A stretch of DNA of 64,000 bases, taken from positions 1 through 64,000 of the forward strand of contig CAWEUI010000006.1 of the NCBI GenBank assembly GCA_963812195.1. Reading direction: 5' to 3'. Below, piece after piece: positions 9,056 to 18,862 of this stretch. Source of the stretch: ZC4RG30 sp963812195 (lineage in GTDB: Bacteria; Pseudomonadota; Gammaproteobacteria; Steroidobacterales; Steroidobacteraceae). The notes beneath the pieces were generated by a model, which was given only the letters and a program-made list of their open reading frames with translations, was not told where the DNA came from and ran no database searches. Position numbers and translations under genes: made by a program. The first letter of the stretch is position 1. Each line of letters opens with the position of its first letter.

Positions 9056-9940
9056 TCAACCGCCGAGAGCGGCGTGCAGACTGGCCAGCTCATCGGCCGT
9101 TTCCTCGAGCACCTTCTCGCAGGACTCGCGGGTCAGGCCGAGGCGCCGGCTCGCGCTGACTTCGGCGAGCTGCGCCTCCATCACGTCCGGATCGTCCTGC
9201 AGTGACACCAGCTGGTTGGCAATGGTCAGTACGTCGGTCAGGTCCGGGTCCTCATCACCGTCCCGGTCGAGCTGTTCGAATTTCTCGACGGCTTCCACCA
9301 CGGCCGGCGCAATCTCCCAGCTCTCCAGCACTGCCTTGGCGACCGCCGCGTGCCAGTCGGCCACGATGCGTTCATAGGCGGCAGGGTCCGCGAACAGATT
9401 CGGGAAGTTGGTGGAACGTGCCAGGATGTAGACCTTGCCCACGCAGTGCATGAGACCGGCCAGCAGCGCCTGGTCCGGGCTTACCCGGGCCCAGCGGCGC
9501 GCAGCCACGTGAGCCATCGCCGCGACCTTGACGCTGCGGTCCCACAGCTCGTTCAGCGGTTGCCGGATCGACGCCAGCTCGGGGGCCTTGCGGATCTGTT
9601 CCATGGCGTAAGCCAGTGATGCCGTGCGCACGTTGGAGAAGCCGATGCGCGCGATGGCGGCCTTCAGCTCGGTGATCTTCGAACCCATCGGATTCAGCGC
9701 AGCCGAATTTGCCATCTGCAGCAACTTGGCGGTCATACCGGGTTCGGCACCCACCACCGTGGCCACCTGGCCGGAATTGCAGTTGTCGTCGGCCAGCACC
9801 TGGCGGATGCGAACCGCCACGTCGGGAAAGGAGGGAATCTCGATCTTTCCGGCGGACATCTCCTGTGCGAGCGCCTGGACGAATGCAAATGCCTCCTGGT
9901 TGCTCGGTCCGGCAATGTTTTCCTTACGCTCGACCGCCAT
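9056..9940 (-). CDS. HDOD-domain protein
   Basis: 294 residues with an HDOD domain: an early IPSFPDVAVRIRQVLADD segment, then VVGAEPGMTAKLLQMANSA, ITELKAAIARIGFSNVRTAS and LLAGLMHCVGKVYIL. HDOD proteins are HD-related but usually lack the full metal-binding HD pair and act in signalling. Several sit in or beside flagellar and chemotaxis loci, where they affect motility gene expression. It lies between the DUF2802 gene and cheW, in the same direction. A second HDOD gene is at 49073-49816. Confidence 0.85.
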   Translation of the reverse strand: MAVERKENIAGPSNQEAFAFVQALAQEMSAGKIEIPSFPDVAVRIRQVLADDNCNSGQVATVVGAEPGMTAKLLQMANSAALNPMGSKITELKAAIARIGFSNVRTASLAYAMEQIRKAPELASIRQPLNELWDRSVKVAAMAHVAARRWARVSPDQALLAGLMHCVGKVYILARSTNFPNLFADPAAYERIVADWHAAVAKAVLESWEIAPAVVEAVEKFEQLDRDGDEDPDLTDVLTIANQLVSLQDDPDVMEAQLAEVSASRRLGLTRESCEKVLEETADELASLHAALGG

Positions 9941-9970
9941 CTGTCTATCCCCTTGTGCAGTTCAAATCCT

Positions 9971-10360
9971 TCAAGCGTGGGCCGGACCGTGCAGCCGAGC
10001 CAGCAGCTGCGCCTCGTTCCTTGCCACACCGCTGGCTCTTGCGATCTCCTGTGGCGGCAACCCGTTGCGCGCCAGTTGCATCGCCAAGTCATAGCCCAGC
10101 GGGGCCTGTCCTGCGGACGCCGCAGCCAGCTCGCGGCGGTCCTCGATGTGCGCCTCCATTGCCGCCACCTGGGCGGTGAGCCGCTGCGTCAGTTCCGACA
10201 GTGCGCGCGTCTCGGCGATCACGCTCTGCAGGTCGCGGCTACCGGACCTTCGCCAGCTGTTGAAGGCCAACGCGAAACAGAGCAGCGTGACGGCAAGCAG
10301 TGCGGCACGTGCGGCGAAAAGTATCCACTCGTTCTGGTCGTACAACATGTCGAATGTCAC
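9971..10360 (-). CDS. DUF2802-like single-pass membrane protein
   Basis: 129 residues: an N-terminal membrane segment (ILFAARAALLAVTLLCFALA, about residues 13-32), then a coiled helix (VIAETRALSELTQRLTAQVA) and a C-terminal part (YDLAMQLARNGLPPQEIA, GVARNEAQLLARLHGP) resembling DUF2802. That family commonly lies beside cheW and motCD in Pseudomonas-type clusters. Its function is not established. The last part looks like a small helix-turn-helix fold. Here it follows motD and precedes the HDOD and cheW genes. Confidence 0.75.
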   Translation of the reverse strand: MTFDMLYDQNEWILFAARAALLAVTLLCFALAFNSWRRSGSRDLQSVIAETRALSELTQRLTAQVAAMEAHIEDRRELAAASAGQAPLGYDLAMQLARNGLPPQEIARASGVARNEAQLLARLHGPAHA

Positions 10361-10428
10361 GTATTGAGTTATTCAGTGAAACCCTTAAGGATCCTGCGCG
10401 ACGACAATCCGGCGCACGACGTGAACAG

Positions 10429-10444
10429 AGCAGGTTCCATGCCA
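10429..10444 (-). promoter_or_regulatory. candidate sigma-54 promoter before the DUF2802-HDOD-cheW operon
   Basis: The minus strand reads TGGCATGGAACCTGCT: GG and GC are spaced by exactly 10, with two departures from TGGCAC-N5-TTGCT. It lies about 70 bases upstream of the DUF2802 start in the 139-base gap after motD, which otherwise holds no feature I recognise. Confidence 0.45.
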
Positions 10445-10499
10445 TTGGCACGGGTTGCGGCATCCAGTCGTCATAACGTGCCGTGCGGCGTGAACTCCG

Positions 10500-11291
10500 T
10501 CACCCTCCGCTGCCGACGGGCGAGAGGTCCGTCGCAACAGCAGGTGCAGGCGCGACAGGCGCCGCGGTTACCGCCGAATCGCCGGCCTCAACCGACAGCA
10601 CGACGCGCCGGTTCGCATTGCGCCCATCGGGCGTCGTATTGGGAACCACCGGATGAAATTCACCGAAGCCGACGGCGGACAGGCGCTCCGGCGGCACACC
10701 ATCCTGGATGAGCAGGTGCACGACGCTCAGGGCGCGGGCGGCCGACAGCTCCCAGTTGCTCGGGTACTGCCCACCCGCCACCGGCACGTTGTCGGTGTGA
10801 CCCTCGACGCGTATGTCCACCGGGAAGCTGGCCAGGACCTTGCCCAGCAATGTGATGACGGGCTGTGCTTCCGCGGCCAGGGATGCCGAACCGGATCCAA
10901 ACAGGATGTCCGAACGGATCGCGATCGAGAGCTTGCCGTCCCCGCGTGACACATCCACCAGGCCCTGCATGATCAGCGGGGCCATCGCCTTCTCGGCCTG
11001 CTGCGCCAGCTGCCGCAACGCCATCAGCTTCTGATCCGCCGGCAGCTGCACCAGCGGAGCGGCCAGGGTCGTGGCCGCGTGGTCGCCGACCTGGATCGGC
11101 GATACCGTGGTGGGCGTGCCGCGAAAGGCCGCATTCATCGATTCCGCCAGCACGCGATACTTGCCTTCGCTGACCTGGGAGATCGAATACATCACCACGA
11201 AGAAGGCCAGCAGCAGCGTCACCAGGTCGCCATACGGAATGGCCCAGCGCTCGTGATTCTCGTGCTCTTCGTGACGTCTGCGTCGCGCCAT
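10500..11291 (-). CDS. motD: stator protein MotD (MotB family)
   Basis: 263 residues. A basic N-terminus (MARRRRHEEHENHE) precedes one membrane helix carrying the ion-binding Asp in YGDLVTLLLAFFVVMYSIS. A periplasmic linker and an OmpA-type peptidoglycan-binding domain follow (RVEGHTDNVPV, NWELSAARALSVV, VGFGEFHP, NRRVVLSVE). It pairs with motC just upstream, 13 bases apart. The flanking fliA and cheW genes and the motif details match the Pseudomonas MotCD pair. A Pro/Ala-rich tail ends the protein. Confidence 0.93.
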   Translation of the reverse strand: MARRRRHEEHENHERWAIPYGDLVTLLLAFFVVMYSISQVSEGKYRVLAESMNAAFRGTPTTVSPIQVGDHAATTLAAPLVQLPADQKLMALRQLAQQAEKAMAPLIMQGLVDVSRGDGKLSIAIRSDILFGSGSASLAAEAQPVITLLGKVLASFPVDIRVEGHTDNVPVAGGQYPSNWELSAARALSVVHLLIQDGVPPERLSAVGFGEFHPVVPNTTPDGRNANRRVVLSVEAGDSAVTAAPVAPAPAVATDLSPVGSGG

Positions 11292-11304
11292 GGGGTATGC
11301 GCCT

Positions 11305-12045
11305 TCAGTGCAGGTAACTTTGCAGCCGGCTGTCGATGCTGCGCGGATTCTCTCCCAGCGCGATCGCGATCATGCCCTCGATGACCATCTCGCGTACGCG
11401 CGACAGGGCCAGCGCCGCGGTCTTCAGCTTGCTGGCAATGGGGAGCAGAAACAGGTTCGCCAGGCCGATGCCGTACACGGTGGCCGTGAATGCCGCGGCG
11501 ATGCCCGTGCCGAGCTTGGAAGGATCGGTGAGGTTCTGCATCACGGCCATCAGGCCCAGCACCGCGCCGATGATACCCAGAGTCGGCGCGTACACACCCA
11601 TGCCCTCGAAGACTTTGGCGGCACGCAGGTCCGCGGCCTCGCGCCCGTCCAGATCCACCTCGAGGATGCCGCGGATCGCATCCGGCTCACTGCCGTCGAT
11701 CACCAGCTGCAGCCCCCTGCGGATGAAATCATCGCGCTCGTGGTCGAGCGCGGGCTCCAGACCCAGCAGCCCCTGCCGGCGCGCGATCTGGCTCCACTCG
11801 ACCATGCGCCGGATGATCGCCACGCTATCCGGCACTGGTGAACGGAACACCCACGGCAGGATGCCGAAGGCACGCTTCATCACGCGACCGGGCGTCTGCA
11901 CCAGAATCGCGGCGAAGGTACCCACCACGACGATCATCATCGCCGCCGTGGAAAGCAGCGCATGGAGGCCGGCACCCTTCAGTACGGCGCCGGCGAGCAG
12001 CGCCACGAATGCCAGCACGATGCCTATGACGCTGAGCAGGTCCAC
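11305..12045 (-). CDS. motC: stator protein MotC (MotA family)
   Basis: 246 residues with four membrane segments, including an N-terminal pair (VIGIVLAFVALLAGAVLKG; LLSTAAMMIVVVGTFAAILV) and a later pair (GIIGAVLGLMAVMQ; GIAAAFTATVYGIGLANLFL). The cytoplasmic loop bears charged residues expected to face FliG. It is translated just after fliA (11-base gap) and before motD. The second stator pair is at 47089-49068. Confidence 0.94.
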   Translation of the reverse strand: MDLLSVIGIVLAFVALLAGAVLKGAGLHALLSTAAMMIVVVGTFAAILVQTPGRVMKRAFGILPWVFRSPVPDSVAIIRRMVEWSQIARRQGLLGLEPALDHERDDFIRRGLQLVIDGSEPDAIRGILEVDLDGREAADLRAAKVFEGMGVYAPTLGIIGAVLGLMAVMQNLTDPSKLGTGIAAAFTATVYGIGLANLFLLPIASKLKTAALALSRVREMVIEGMIAIALGENPRSIDSRLQSYLH

Positions 12046-12056
12046 GGCTTGCTACC

Positions 12057-12779
12057 TCAGGCCTCGCGCCGCCACGTTGCCAGTTTGCTGCGCAGGCGCA
12101 GCAGCGCCTGCCCGTGCAGCTGGCATGCCCTGGATTCGCTCACACCCAGCACCGAACCGATTTCCTTGAGGTTCAGCTCATCGTCGTAGTACAGGGACAT
12201 GACCAGCCGCTCGCGCTCCGGCAGTGCGCCGATTGCATCGGCTACGGCCTTGCGCAGGGCCCCGTCCTGCAACTCCAGGCCGGGATCCGCGTCCGCACCC
12301 GGGATGTCGGCCAGGCCCGCCACTTCGTCGAGGCTGGACATCTGGCAGGACGCGGCGTCGCGCACGATGTCCTGGTATTCGTCCAGTGCGATGCCCATCT
12401 GGGCGGCAATCTCGGCATCACCGGCCGCACTGCCCTTGCGCCCCTCGACCTCGCGGATCGCCTCGGCGACCTCGCGCGCCTTGCGATGCACGGAACGTGG
12501 CGCCCAGTCCAGCTGCCGCAGGGCGTCGATCATGGCGCCGCGGATGCGGATCCCGGCGTAGGTCTCGAAGCTGGCGCCGCGATCGGCGGCGAAGTGATTG
12601 GCGGCCTCCAGCAGGCCGATCATGCCGGCCTGGATCAGATCCTCCACGTCCACGCTGGAGGGAAGCCTTCCCGCCAGATGATAGGCAATGCGCTTGACCA
12701 GCGCGGCGTGGCGCACAACCAGATCGTCGGCCGCCGGGCGGGCGGTCGCTATCGCGTTGTAGGCACCAACCTGGCTCAT
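12057..12779 (-). CDS. fliA: flagellar sigma factor sigma-28 FliA
   Basis: About 240 residues from the ATG at 12779, which overlaps the flhG stop (ATGA). Regions 2 to 4 are visible: VEDLIQAGMIGLLEAA (region 2), FETYAGIRIRGAMIDALRQL and DWAPRSVHRKAREV (2.4-3.1), and LNLKEIGSVLGVSESRACQL (region 4.2 helix-turn-helix). It directs RNA polymerase to late flagellar promoters, and matching sites occur in this window at 30815, 34427 and 46055. FlgM (46125-46460) should inhibit it. Confidence 0.97.
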   Translation of the reverse strand: MSQVGAYNAIATARPAADDLVVRHAALVKRIAYHLAGRLPSSVDVEDLIQAGMIGLLEAANHFAADRGASFETYAGIRIRGAMIDALRQLDWAPRSVHRKAREVAEAIREVEGRKGSAAGDAEIAAQMGIALDEYQDIVRDAASCQMSSLDEVAGLADIPGADADPGLELQDGALRKAVADAIGALPERERLVMSLYYDDELNLKEIGSVLGVSESRACQLHGQALLRLRSKLATWRREA

Positions 12780-13669
12780 CGCACGGCTTCCAGTGGCGGC
12801 GTCGGCCGCGGCAGCAGGCGTTCCATCATGAACTCGATGTTGCCGCGCGGCCCCTGTGCCGCCGGCCACTTGCAGGCGCGTTGCGCCAGTCGCGCGAAGG
12901 CACGTGAGGAGGGTGCAGAGGGGTAGGTTGCGAACACACTTCGCTGTCCACTGATCGCGCTGCGCACAAAGCGGTCTTCGGGGATTTCACCCGCGTATTC
13001 GAGCACGACATCGAGGAAGCGGTCCGTGACACGTTGCAGTTTGCGGAACAGCGTCTCACCGCTGCCGGTGGCCGTGGACATGTTCGCCAGGACCTTGAAC
13101 CGGTTCACGCCATGCGCGCGGTTCAGCACCTTGACCGTGGCGTAGGCGTCGGCAAGCGAAGCCGGCTCGTCGCGCAGCACGACCAGCACGTGCTGCGCGG
13201 CCTGGCAGAACTGGCGAACGCTGTCGGAAATCCCGGCTGCCGTGTCGATGATCAGTACGTCGAGCTGGCAGGCCAGGTTGCTGAACGCCTGCACCAGCCC
13301 AAGGTGTTCGGTGGTGGACAGCGCGGCGAGCCGCGTGACGCCCGAGGCCGCCGGGATCAGGCGGAAGCCGGCCGGCGTGTCGATGATGGCCTCCTCCAGG
13401 GTGCAGCGCCCATCCAGCACATGCTCGAGCGTATGGCGTGGCGCAAGTCCCAGCTGCACGTCGGCATTGGCAAGACCCAGATCGCCGTCGAGCAGCAGCA
13501 CGCGCTTGTGCTGCGCGGCCAGCGCCGCCGCGAGATTGATCGCCACACAGGTCTTGCCCACACCGCCCTTGCCGCCGGTCACCGCGATGACCTGCACCGG
13601 ATCCGGTCGCACGGCCGCACGCAGGCCCGCCGTCTGTTCCGCGGTGAAGCCGGTTTCAGCGGATGTCAT
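12776..13669 (-). CDS. flhG: flagellar number regulator FlhG (FleN), MinD-like ATPase
   Basis: About 297 residues from the ATG at 13669, chosen because GGAGGGG lies just upstream; longer in-frame extensions lie inside flhF. Features: EQTAGLRAAVR near the N-terminus (like the DQAxxLR motif that stimulates FlhF GTPase), deviant Walker A VTGGKGGVGKTCVAINLA, LLLDGDLGLANADVQLGL, and LIIDTAAGISDSVRQF. FlhG limits flagellar number and, in Pseudomonas and Vibrio, antagonises the master sigma-54 activator. It overlaps flhF by 14 bases and fliA by 4. Confidence 0.95.
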   Translation of the reverse strand: MTSAETGFTAEQTAGLRAAVRPDPVQVIAVTGGKGGVGKTCVAINLAAALAAQHKRVLLLDGDLGLANADVQLGLAPRHTLEHVLDGRCTLEEAIIDTPAGFRLIPAASGVTRLAALSTTEHLGLVQAFSNLACQLDVLIIDTAAGISDSVRQFCQAAQHVLVVLRDEPASLADAYATVKVLNRAHGVNRFKVLANMSTATGSGETLFRKLQRVTDRFLDVVLEYAGEIPEDRFVRSAISGQRSVFATYPSAPSSRAFARLAQRACKWPAAQGPRGNIEFMMERLLPRPTPPLEAVR

Positions 13670-14829
13670 GTGCCACCCCTCCGAACCGGCGCACCAGCAC
13701 CTCCTCACCGACGCTGGTCTCGCTGGAGCGCGCCAGGAAGACCGCGCGCGCCACCAGCTGGTGCGCGCGGGCCGGGGACAGGTCCTCGGGGATGCGCGAG
13801 CCTCCGGCGACGTAGGCAACCGGCAGTGCCGACATCGCAAGTGCGGACAACACGCCACCCAGGCACGCGGCCTCATCGAGCTTGGTCAGCAGCAGCGCCC
13901 GCGGGTCAAAGGCCTGGAACGCCTGGACGGCGTCCTCGAGCACACCCGCCTGCGCGCCGGCGGACAGGGTCAGCCACTGATCCACATTGTTGCGGCGGGT
14001 TTCCTCACACAGGGCCGTGGCACGCTGCTGCAGGTGAGGATCGCGCGGGCTGACGCCCGCCGTGTCGATGAGCACCAGACGGTGGCGTGGCAGCCGCTTC
14101 AGCAACTGGCTCAGGTCGCTCACCTCATCGAGCGCAAAGCACTCCACACCCAGCAGCCGGCCCAGCACCCGCAACTGCTCGTGCGCGCCGAACCGGGTGC
14201 CGTCGAGCGAAACCAGCGCGATATCGCGCGAGCCGTGCCGCATTACCCAGCGCGCGGCGAGCTTGGCGATACCGGTGGTCTTGCCCACGCCGGTCGGACC
14301 GACGAATGCCACCCGTCCGCCGTGATCCAGCAATGCGTCGCCGGTGGTACGAATCCGCCGGGTCAATGTGGCCAGTGCGCGCCGGTAGGCGTCGTCCGGA
14401 GCCGATTCCCTCCGGCAGCTCGCGCAACAATTCGGCCGCCAGCGGACCGGCGATGCCCATGGCCGTCAGCTCCTTCAGCAGGGCCGCACTGGCAGGTGAG
14501 CGATGAGTCAGGTCCCGCCAGGCAAAGTGCGAGAGTTGCGATTCCAGCAGTTCGCGCATCGAGCGCAGCTCGCTGCTCAGGTGCGCATCAGTCGCGGCCG
14601 TGACCTGCGCGGCGGGCTCGGAAGTGCGGGCCAGCACGCTGGCGAAGTCCTCGCTCGTGTCATCGTGCGCATTCGCCCAGGCAGCCTCGTCCGGTTCCAC
14701 GGCAATGGATACCTCCACGCCCTCTGCCAGGTGCCGCGTGGACAGGATCACCGCATCCGGCCCCTGTTCCTGGCGTACCTGGCGCAATGCGCTCTTCATG
14801 TCACGGTCGACGTAGGTCTTGATCTTCAT
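13656..14829 (-). CDS. flhF: flagellar placement GTPase FlhF (one frameshift)
   Basis: SRP-type GTPase that marks the pole for flagellar assembly. The N-terminal B domain (MKIKTYVDRDMKSALRQV, GPDAVILSTRHLAEGVEV) and helical N domain read from 14829 to about 14410. The G domain reads in another frame: VGPTGVGKTTGIAKLAA, LVSLDGTRFGAHEQL, VLIDTAGVSPRD and LLTKLDEAACLGG. The join is at about 14407-14413, where GAGGGAA should be GAGGAA (one G too many). The restored join reads LPEESAPDDAYRRAL. Probably a base-call error. Confidence 0.93.
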
Positions 14830-14832
14830 GGA

Positions 14833-16925
14833 CTACTTTCCTACTGCTGTTACCAGCCGCACTCTTCGGTTATCGGGAATTTCGTTCCAGGCCAGCACCT
14901 GCAATCCGGGCACACCGGCACGCACGAAGCGCGCCAGCGTCTGGCGCAGGGTCGGAGGCACCAGCAGCACGGAAGGTTCGCCCAGCATTTCCTGGCGGTG
15001 CGAAGCCTCGGCGAGATTGCGCTGCAGGCGTTCGGCCAGGCCCGGTTCCAGACCCGGCGAGGCCGCATTCGGCGCGGCGAGCGAACCCTGCAGCAATTGT
15101 TCGAGATCGTTCTCCAGCGTGATCACCGGCAGTTCGTCCCTGAGGCCGGCGATCTCCTGCACGATCTGGCGACCCAGCGCCACGCGCACCTGCGCCTGCA
15201 GCTGCGCCGGATCCTGTGTGCGCGGCGCCGTTTCGGCGAGCGTTTCGATGATCGTGCGCATGTTGCGCACCGGCACGCGCTCGGACAGCAGGCCCTGCAG
15301 GACGCGCACCACTGTGCTCATCGGCAGCAGGCGCGGCACCAGATCCTCCACCAGCTTCGGCGCGCTCTTGGCCAGGTTGTTCAGCAGATGCTGCACCTCC
15401 TCGTGACCCAGCAGTTCGTGCGCATGGGTCTGGATCAGATGCGACAGATGGGTGGCGATCACCGTGCCGGGATCGACCACCGTGTAGCCCAGTGTCTGGG
15501 CGTGATCGCGGGCGGCGGGCTCGATCCACACCGCCTCCATGCCGAAGGCCGGATCGGTGGTCTCGATGCCACTGACCTTGCCGAAAACCTTGCCGGGATT
15601 GATGGCCAGCTCCCGATCCGGATGCACCACGCCCTCGCCCACCGGCACGCCGGAGATGTTGATGCGGTAGGTGGTCGGTGCCAGTTCCAGGTTGTCGCGG
15701 ATGTGCACGGCAGGCACCAGGAAGCCGAGTTCCTGCGTCAGTTTGCGGCGCACGCCGCGCACCCGACCCAGCAGTTCGCCGCCCTGGTTCGCGTCGACCA
15801 GCGGCATCAGCCGGTAGCCGACCTCCATGCCCAGCAGGTCCACCGGACGCACGTCCTCCCAGGACAGTTCGCGCGACTCCGGCTGCACCACGGGCGCGGC
15901 CGGCTGCTCGGCCTCGCGCGCGGCGCTCGCCGCCTGCCGGGCCAGCTTGCGATTCATCACACGCGCCGCGAACGCACACAGCGCCGCGACGGCCAGAAAC
16001 GGAAAGTTGGGCATGCCCGGAATCAGCCCCATCACGCCGATAACGGCGGCGGCCACGTACAGCGCCTTGGGCTGGCCGAACAACTGCCGGCCGATTTCAC
16101 CGCCCATGTCCTGCGAACGCGACATGCGCGTGACGATGATGGCCGCCGCGGTGGACAAGCAGCAGCGACGGGATCTGCGCGACCAGGCCGTCGCCGATGG
16201 TCAGCAGGACGTAGGTGCGCGCCGCGTCGCCGACCGCCATGTCGTGCTGCGCGTCACGCCGATGGTCAGTCCGCCGACCATGTTGATGATCAGGATGATG
16301 ATGCCGGCCATGGCGTCGCCGCGCGACGAACTTGCTGGCGCCGTCCATCGAACCGTAGAAGTCCGCCTCGGCGCGCACTTCGGAGCGCCGCGTGCGCGCC
16401 TCGTCCTGCGTGATCAGGCCGGCGTTCAGATCGGCGTCGATGGCCATCTGCTTGCCGGGCATGGCATCCAGGGTGAAGCGCGCGGTCACTTCCGAGATAC
16501 GGCCCGCGCCCTTGGTCACCACCACGAAGTTGATCACGGTCAGGATCACGAACACCACCAGGCCGACCGCGTAGTTGCCGCCGACCACGAACTCGCCGAA
16601 GGACTCGATCACCTTGACCGGCCGCGCCGGTGCCGGTGTGGCCATGCAGCAGCACCACGCGTGTCGAGGCCACGTTCAGCGCCAGGCGCAGCAACGTGGT
16701 CATCAGCAGCACGCTGGGGAAGACGGCGAAATCCAGCGGGCGGCGCACGTAGAACACGGCCAGCAGCACCACCAGCGACAGCGCGATGTTGAAGCTGAAC
16801 AGCACGTCCAGCGCCAACGGCGGCAGCGGCAGCACCACCATGGCGAGCACGGCCAGCACGCCCAGGGGCACGCCGAGGCCGCTCTTCAGCAGATCCCGCA
16901 TTGTCAGTGGCTGTGTCTGGTCCAT
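14833..16925 (-). CDS. flhA: flagellar export gate protein FlhA (about four frameshifts)
   Basis: About 695 residues when repaired. N-terminal membrane part from 16925: GVPLGVLAVLAMVVLPLPPL and the conserved LLRLALNVASTRVVLLHGH. It continues in shifted frames through ESFGEFVVGGNYAVGLVVF, AGLITQDEARTRRSEVRAEA and RTYVLLTIGDGLVAQIPSLL, and then the cytoplasmic domain to 14833 (GAPVGEGVVHPDRELAINPG-like region, LLNNLAKSAPKLVEDL). Indels lie near 16636, 16322, 16256 and 16155; at three sites removing one base restores the frame, while 16256 looks like a repeated CG. Sequencing error is likelier than decay because every conserved block survives. Confidence 0.92.
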
Positions 16926-16933
16926 TTTCTACG

Positions 16934-18052
16934 TCATGCGTCCGGCAATTCGATATGCGGCGGCGTTGGCTCCGGCTGACGGGTGGCGATCGCGGCACGG
17001 AGCTGGAAGATGTAGGTCAGCACCCTGGCCACGGCCACATACAGGCCCGTCGGAATCTCGTCACCGATCTCCACGCTGCGATGCAAGGCCCGGGCCAGAG
17101 GCGGCGCTTCGAAGATCGGAACCCTGTGTTCGTTAGCCACTTCACGGATTCGGGCTGCCATCAGGTCCGCACCCTTGGCGACCACCCGCGGCGCGCGCAT
17201 GGTCTTTTCGTCATAACGCAGCGCAACCGCGAAGTGCGTCGGGTTGGTAATGACCACGTCCGCCGTGGGCACCTCATCCATCATGCGACGCTCGGCCAAT
17301 TCCCGCTGCAGGTTGCGGATGCGACCCTTGACCTCCGGTGAGCCTTCGGACTCCTTGTGCTCCTGGCGGATCTCCTCACGGGTCATCCGCATTTCCTTGT
17401 GGTACTGCCAGAGCTGGAACGGCACATCGACCGCAGCGATGAACACCATGGCACCGGTCAGCGCGATCAGCGCCTGGCCGGCCATCTGGACGGCATGCAC
17501 CACCGCCGCCTCCACGGGCTCCGCGCCCAGGCCCAGCAGCTTGTCCGCGTTCAGCCACAGCACCAGCGCACCGGCGCCGCCCACCACGGCGAACTTGGCC
17601 AGGGCCTTGCCCAGCTCCATCCACGAACGCGCCGAGACCATGCGCTCGAAGCCGGAAGTCAGCGACAGGCGCGAGAAGTCCGGGGTGACGGCCTTGCCGC
17701 TGAAAGACCAGCCACCCAGCGCCAGAGGTGCGCCCAGTGCCACCACCAGGGTGATGCCGAGCACCGGCGCAATGGCCCACAGCGCCGACACCGACTGCTC
17801 ACCCAGCGCCCGCGTCACCGACCCGCTATCGAAGATCCGGTCGCGGGAAATGGACAGGCCGGCGCGCATCAGATCGCCCAGCTTGCCGCCCAGGGCGCGG
17901 CCGCCCATCAGCAGCAGAGTGCCGGCACTGACCATTACCGCCGCGGCCGTGAGCTCGCGCGAGCGCGGTATGCGCCCCTCCTTGCGCGCGTCATCCAGCC
18001 GCTTCTGTGTCGGGGCCTCTGTCCGATCGTGACGATCGGTGGTTTCAGCCAT
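16934..18052 (-). CDS. flhB: flagellar export apparatus switch protein FlhB
   Basis: 372 residues: N-terminal TEAPTQKRLDDARKEGRIPR, four membrane segments, a charged linker, then the autocleavage motif NPTH in VVITNPTHFAVALRYD. Cleavage in this motif changes export from rod/hook to filament substrates, working with FliK. A short C-terminal tail (RQPEPTPPHIELPDA) follows. It is placed between fliR and flhA. The frame is intact. Confidence 0.96.
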   Translation of the reverse strand: MAETTDRHDRTEAPTQKRLDDARKEGRIPRSRELTAAAVMVSAGTLLLMGGRALGGKLGDLMRAGLSISRDRIFDSGSVTRALGEQSVSALWAIAPVLGITLVVALGAPLALGGWSFSGKAVTPDFSRLSLTSGFERMVSARSWMELGKALAKFAVVGGAGALVLWLNADKLLGLGAEPVEAAVVHAVQMAGQALIALTGAMVFIAAVDVPFQLWQYHKEMRMTREEIRQEHKESEGSPEVKGRIRNLQRELAERRMMDEVPTADVVITNPTHFAVALRYDEKTMRAPRVVAKGADLMAARIREVANEHRVPIFEAPPLARALHRSVEIGDEIPTGLYVAVARVLTYIFQLRAAIATRQPEPTPPHIELPDA

Positions 18053-18056
18053 GGCC

Positions 18057-18833
18057 TCAGCGCCCTCCCATCAGCGAGACCACAAAGGCCATGGCGTCAC
18101 TCATCAGGCGCACGAAGCCGCTCTGCATGGCAGGCAGGCCTGCCCAGATGATGACCAACCCCGCGAACAGCGTCGCGGGAAAGCCGATGGCGAACAGGTT
18201 CAGGGACGGTGCGGCACGGCTCACCACACCAAAAGCCAGATTCACGATGAGCAATGCGGTAACGCCCGGCAGTGCCACCATCAGCGCACCGCGGAACAGT
18301 TGCGTACCCCACATGGCGATCTGCCAGAACCCGTCCGGGTTAAGCCCGTCCGGCGAAATCGGCAAGGTGGTGAAGCCGTCGGTAAGCGCCCGCACGATGG
18401 CCACGTGGCCGTTCAATGCCAGGAAGGTCAGCGTCGCCACCAGCGTGTAGAACTGGCCGACCACCGGCGAGCCGGTGCCGCGCAGCGGATCCACATTGAA
18501 GGCAAAGGACAATCCCATGGTGTTGGCCAGCAGCTGGCCGCCCATCGCCAGCGAGTCGAACACGATCTGCAGCACGAAGCCGATGGCCAGCCCGATCAGC
18601 AGCTGCTGCACGGTGACGATCAGCCCCTGCACCGAGAACATCGCGATCGCAGGCACAGGCAGCATGGGCGCCACCAGCAACGTGATCGCCCCGGCCATGA
18701 CCAGCCGCATCCGCGCCGGCACGAACGAGGCTCCGAACATCGGCGCCACCATCAGGCATGCGCCGATGCGCACGAACGGCCACAGCCAGGCGGCGATCCA
18801 CGCTTCGATCTGTCCGGATGTCAGGGTGATCAC
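18057..18833 (-). CDS. fliR: flagellar export protein FliR
   Basis: About 258 residues. I choose the GTG at 18833 (reading VITLTSGQIEAWIAAWLWPF) because upstream codons overlap fliQ and look non-coding. Several hydrophobic segments are seen, such as GACLMVAPMFGASFVPARMR, FSVQGLIVTVQQLLIGLAIG and MVALPGVTALLIVNLAFGVV. FliR joins FliP and FliQ in the export gate. The ribosome site is weak, so the start is less certain than the gene. Confidence 0.92.
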   Translation of the reverse strand: MITLTSGQIEAWIAAWLWPFVRIGACLMVAPMFGASFVPARMRLVMAGAITLLVAPMLPVPAIAMFSVQGLIVTVQQLLIGLAIGFVLQIVFDSLAMGGQLLANTMGLSFAFNVDPLRGTGSPVVGQFYTLVATLTFLALNGHVAIVRALTDGFTTLPISPDGLNPDGFWQIAMWGTQLFRGALMVALPGVTALLIVNLAFGVVSRAAPSLNLFAIGFPATLFAGLVIIWAGLPAMQSGFVRLMSDAMAFVVSLMGGR

Positions 18834-18862
18834 GGCGCAAGCCCGTCGCGCTGCCGGCGCCG

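Noticed and set aside
14503..16413. 636-codon plus-strand frame opposite flhA and flhF
   Set aside because: His/Arg/Gln-rich shadow of flhA; the coding evidence is on the other strand.
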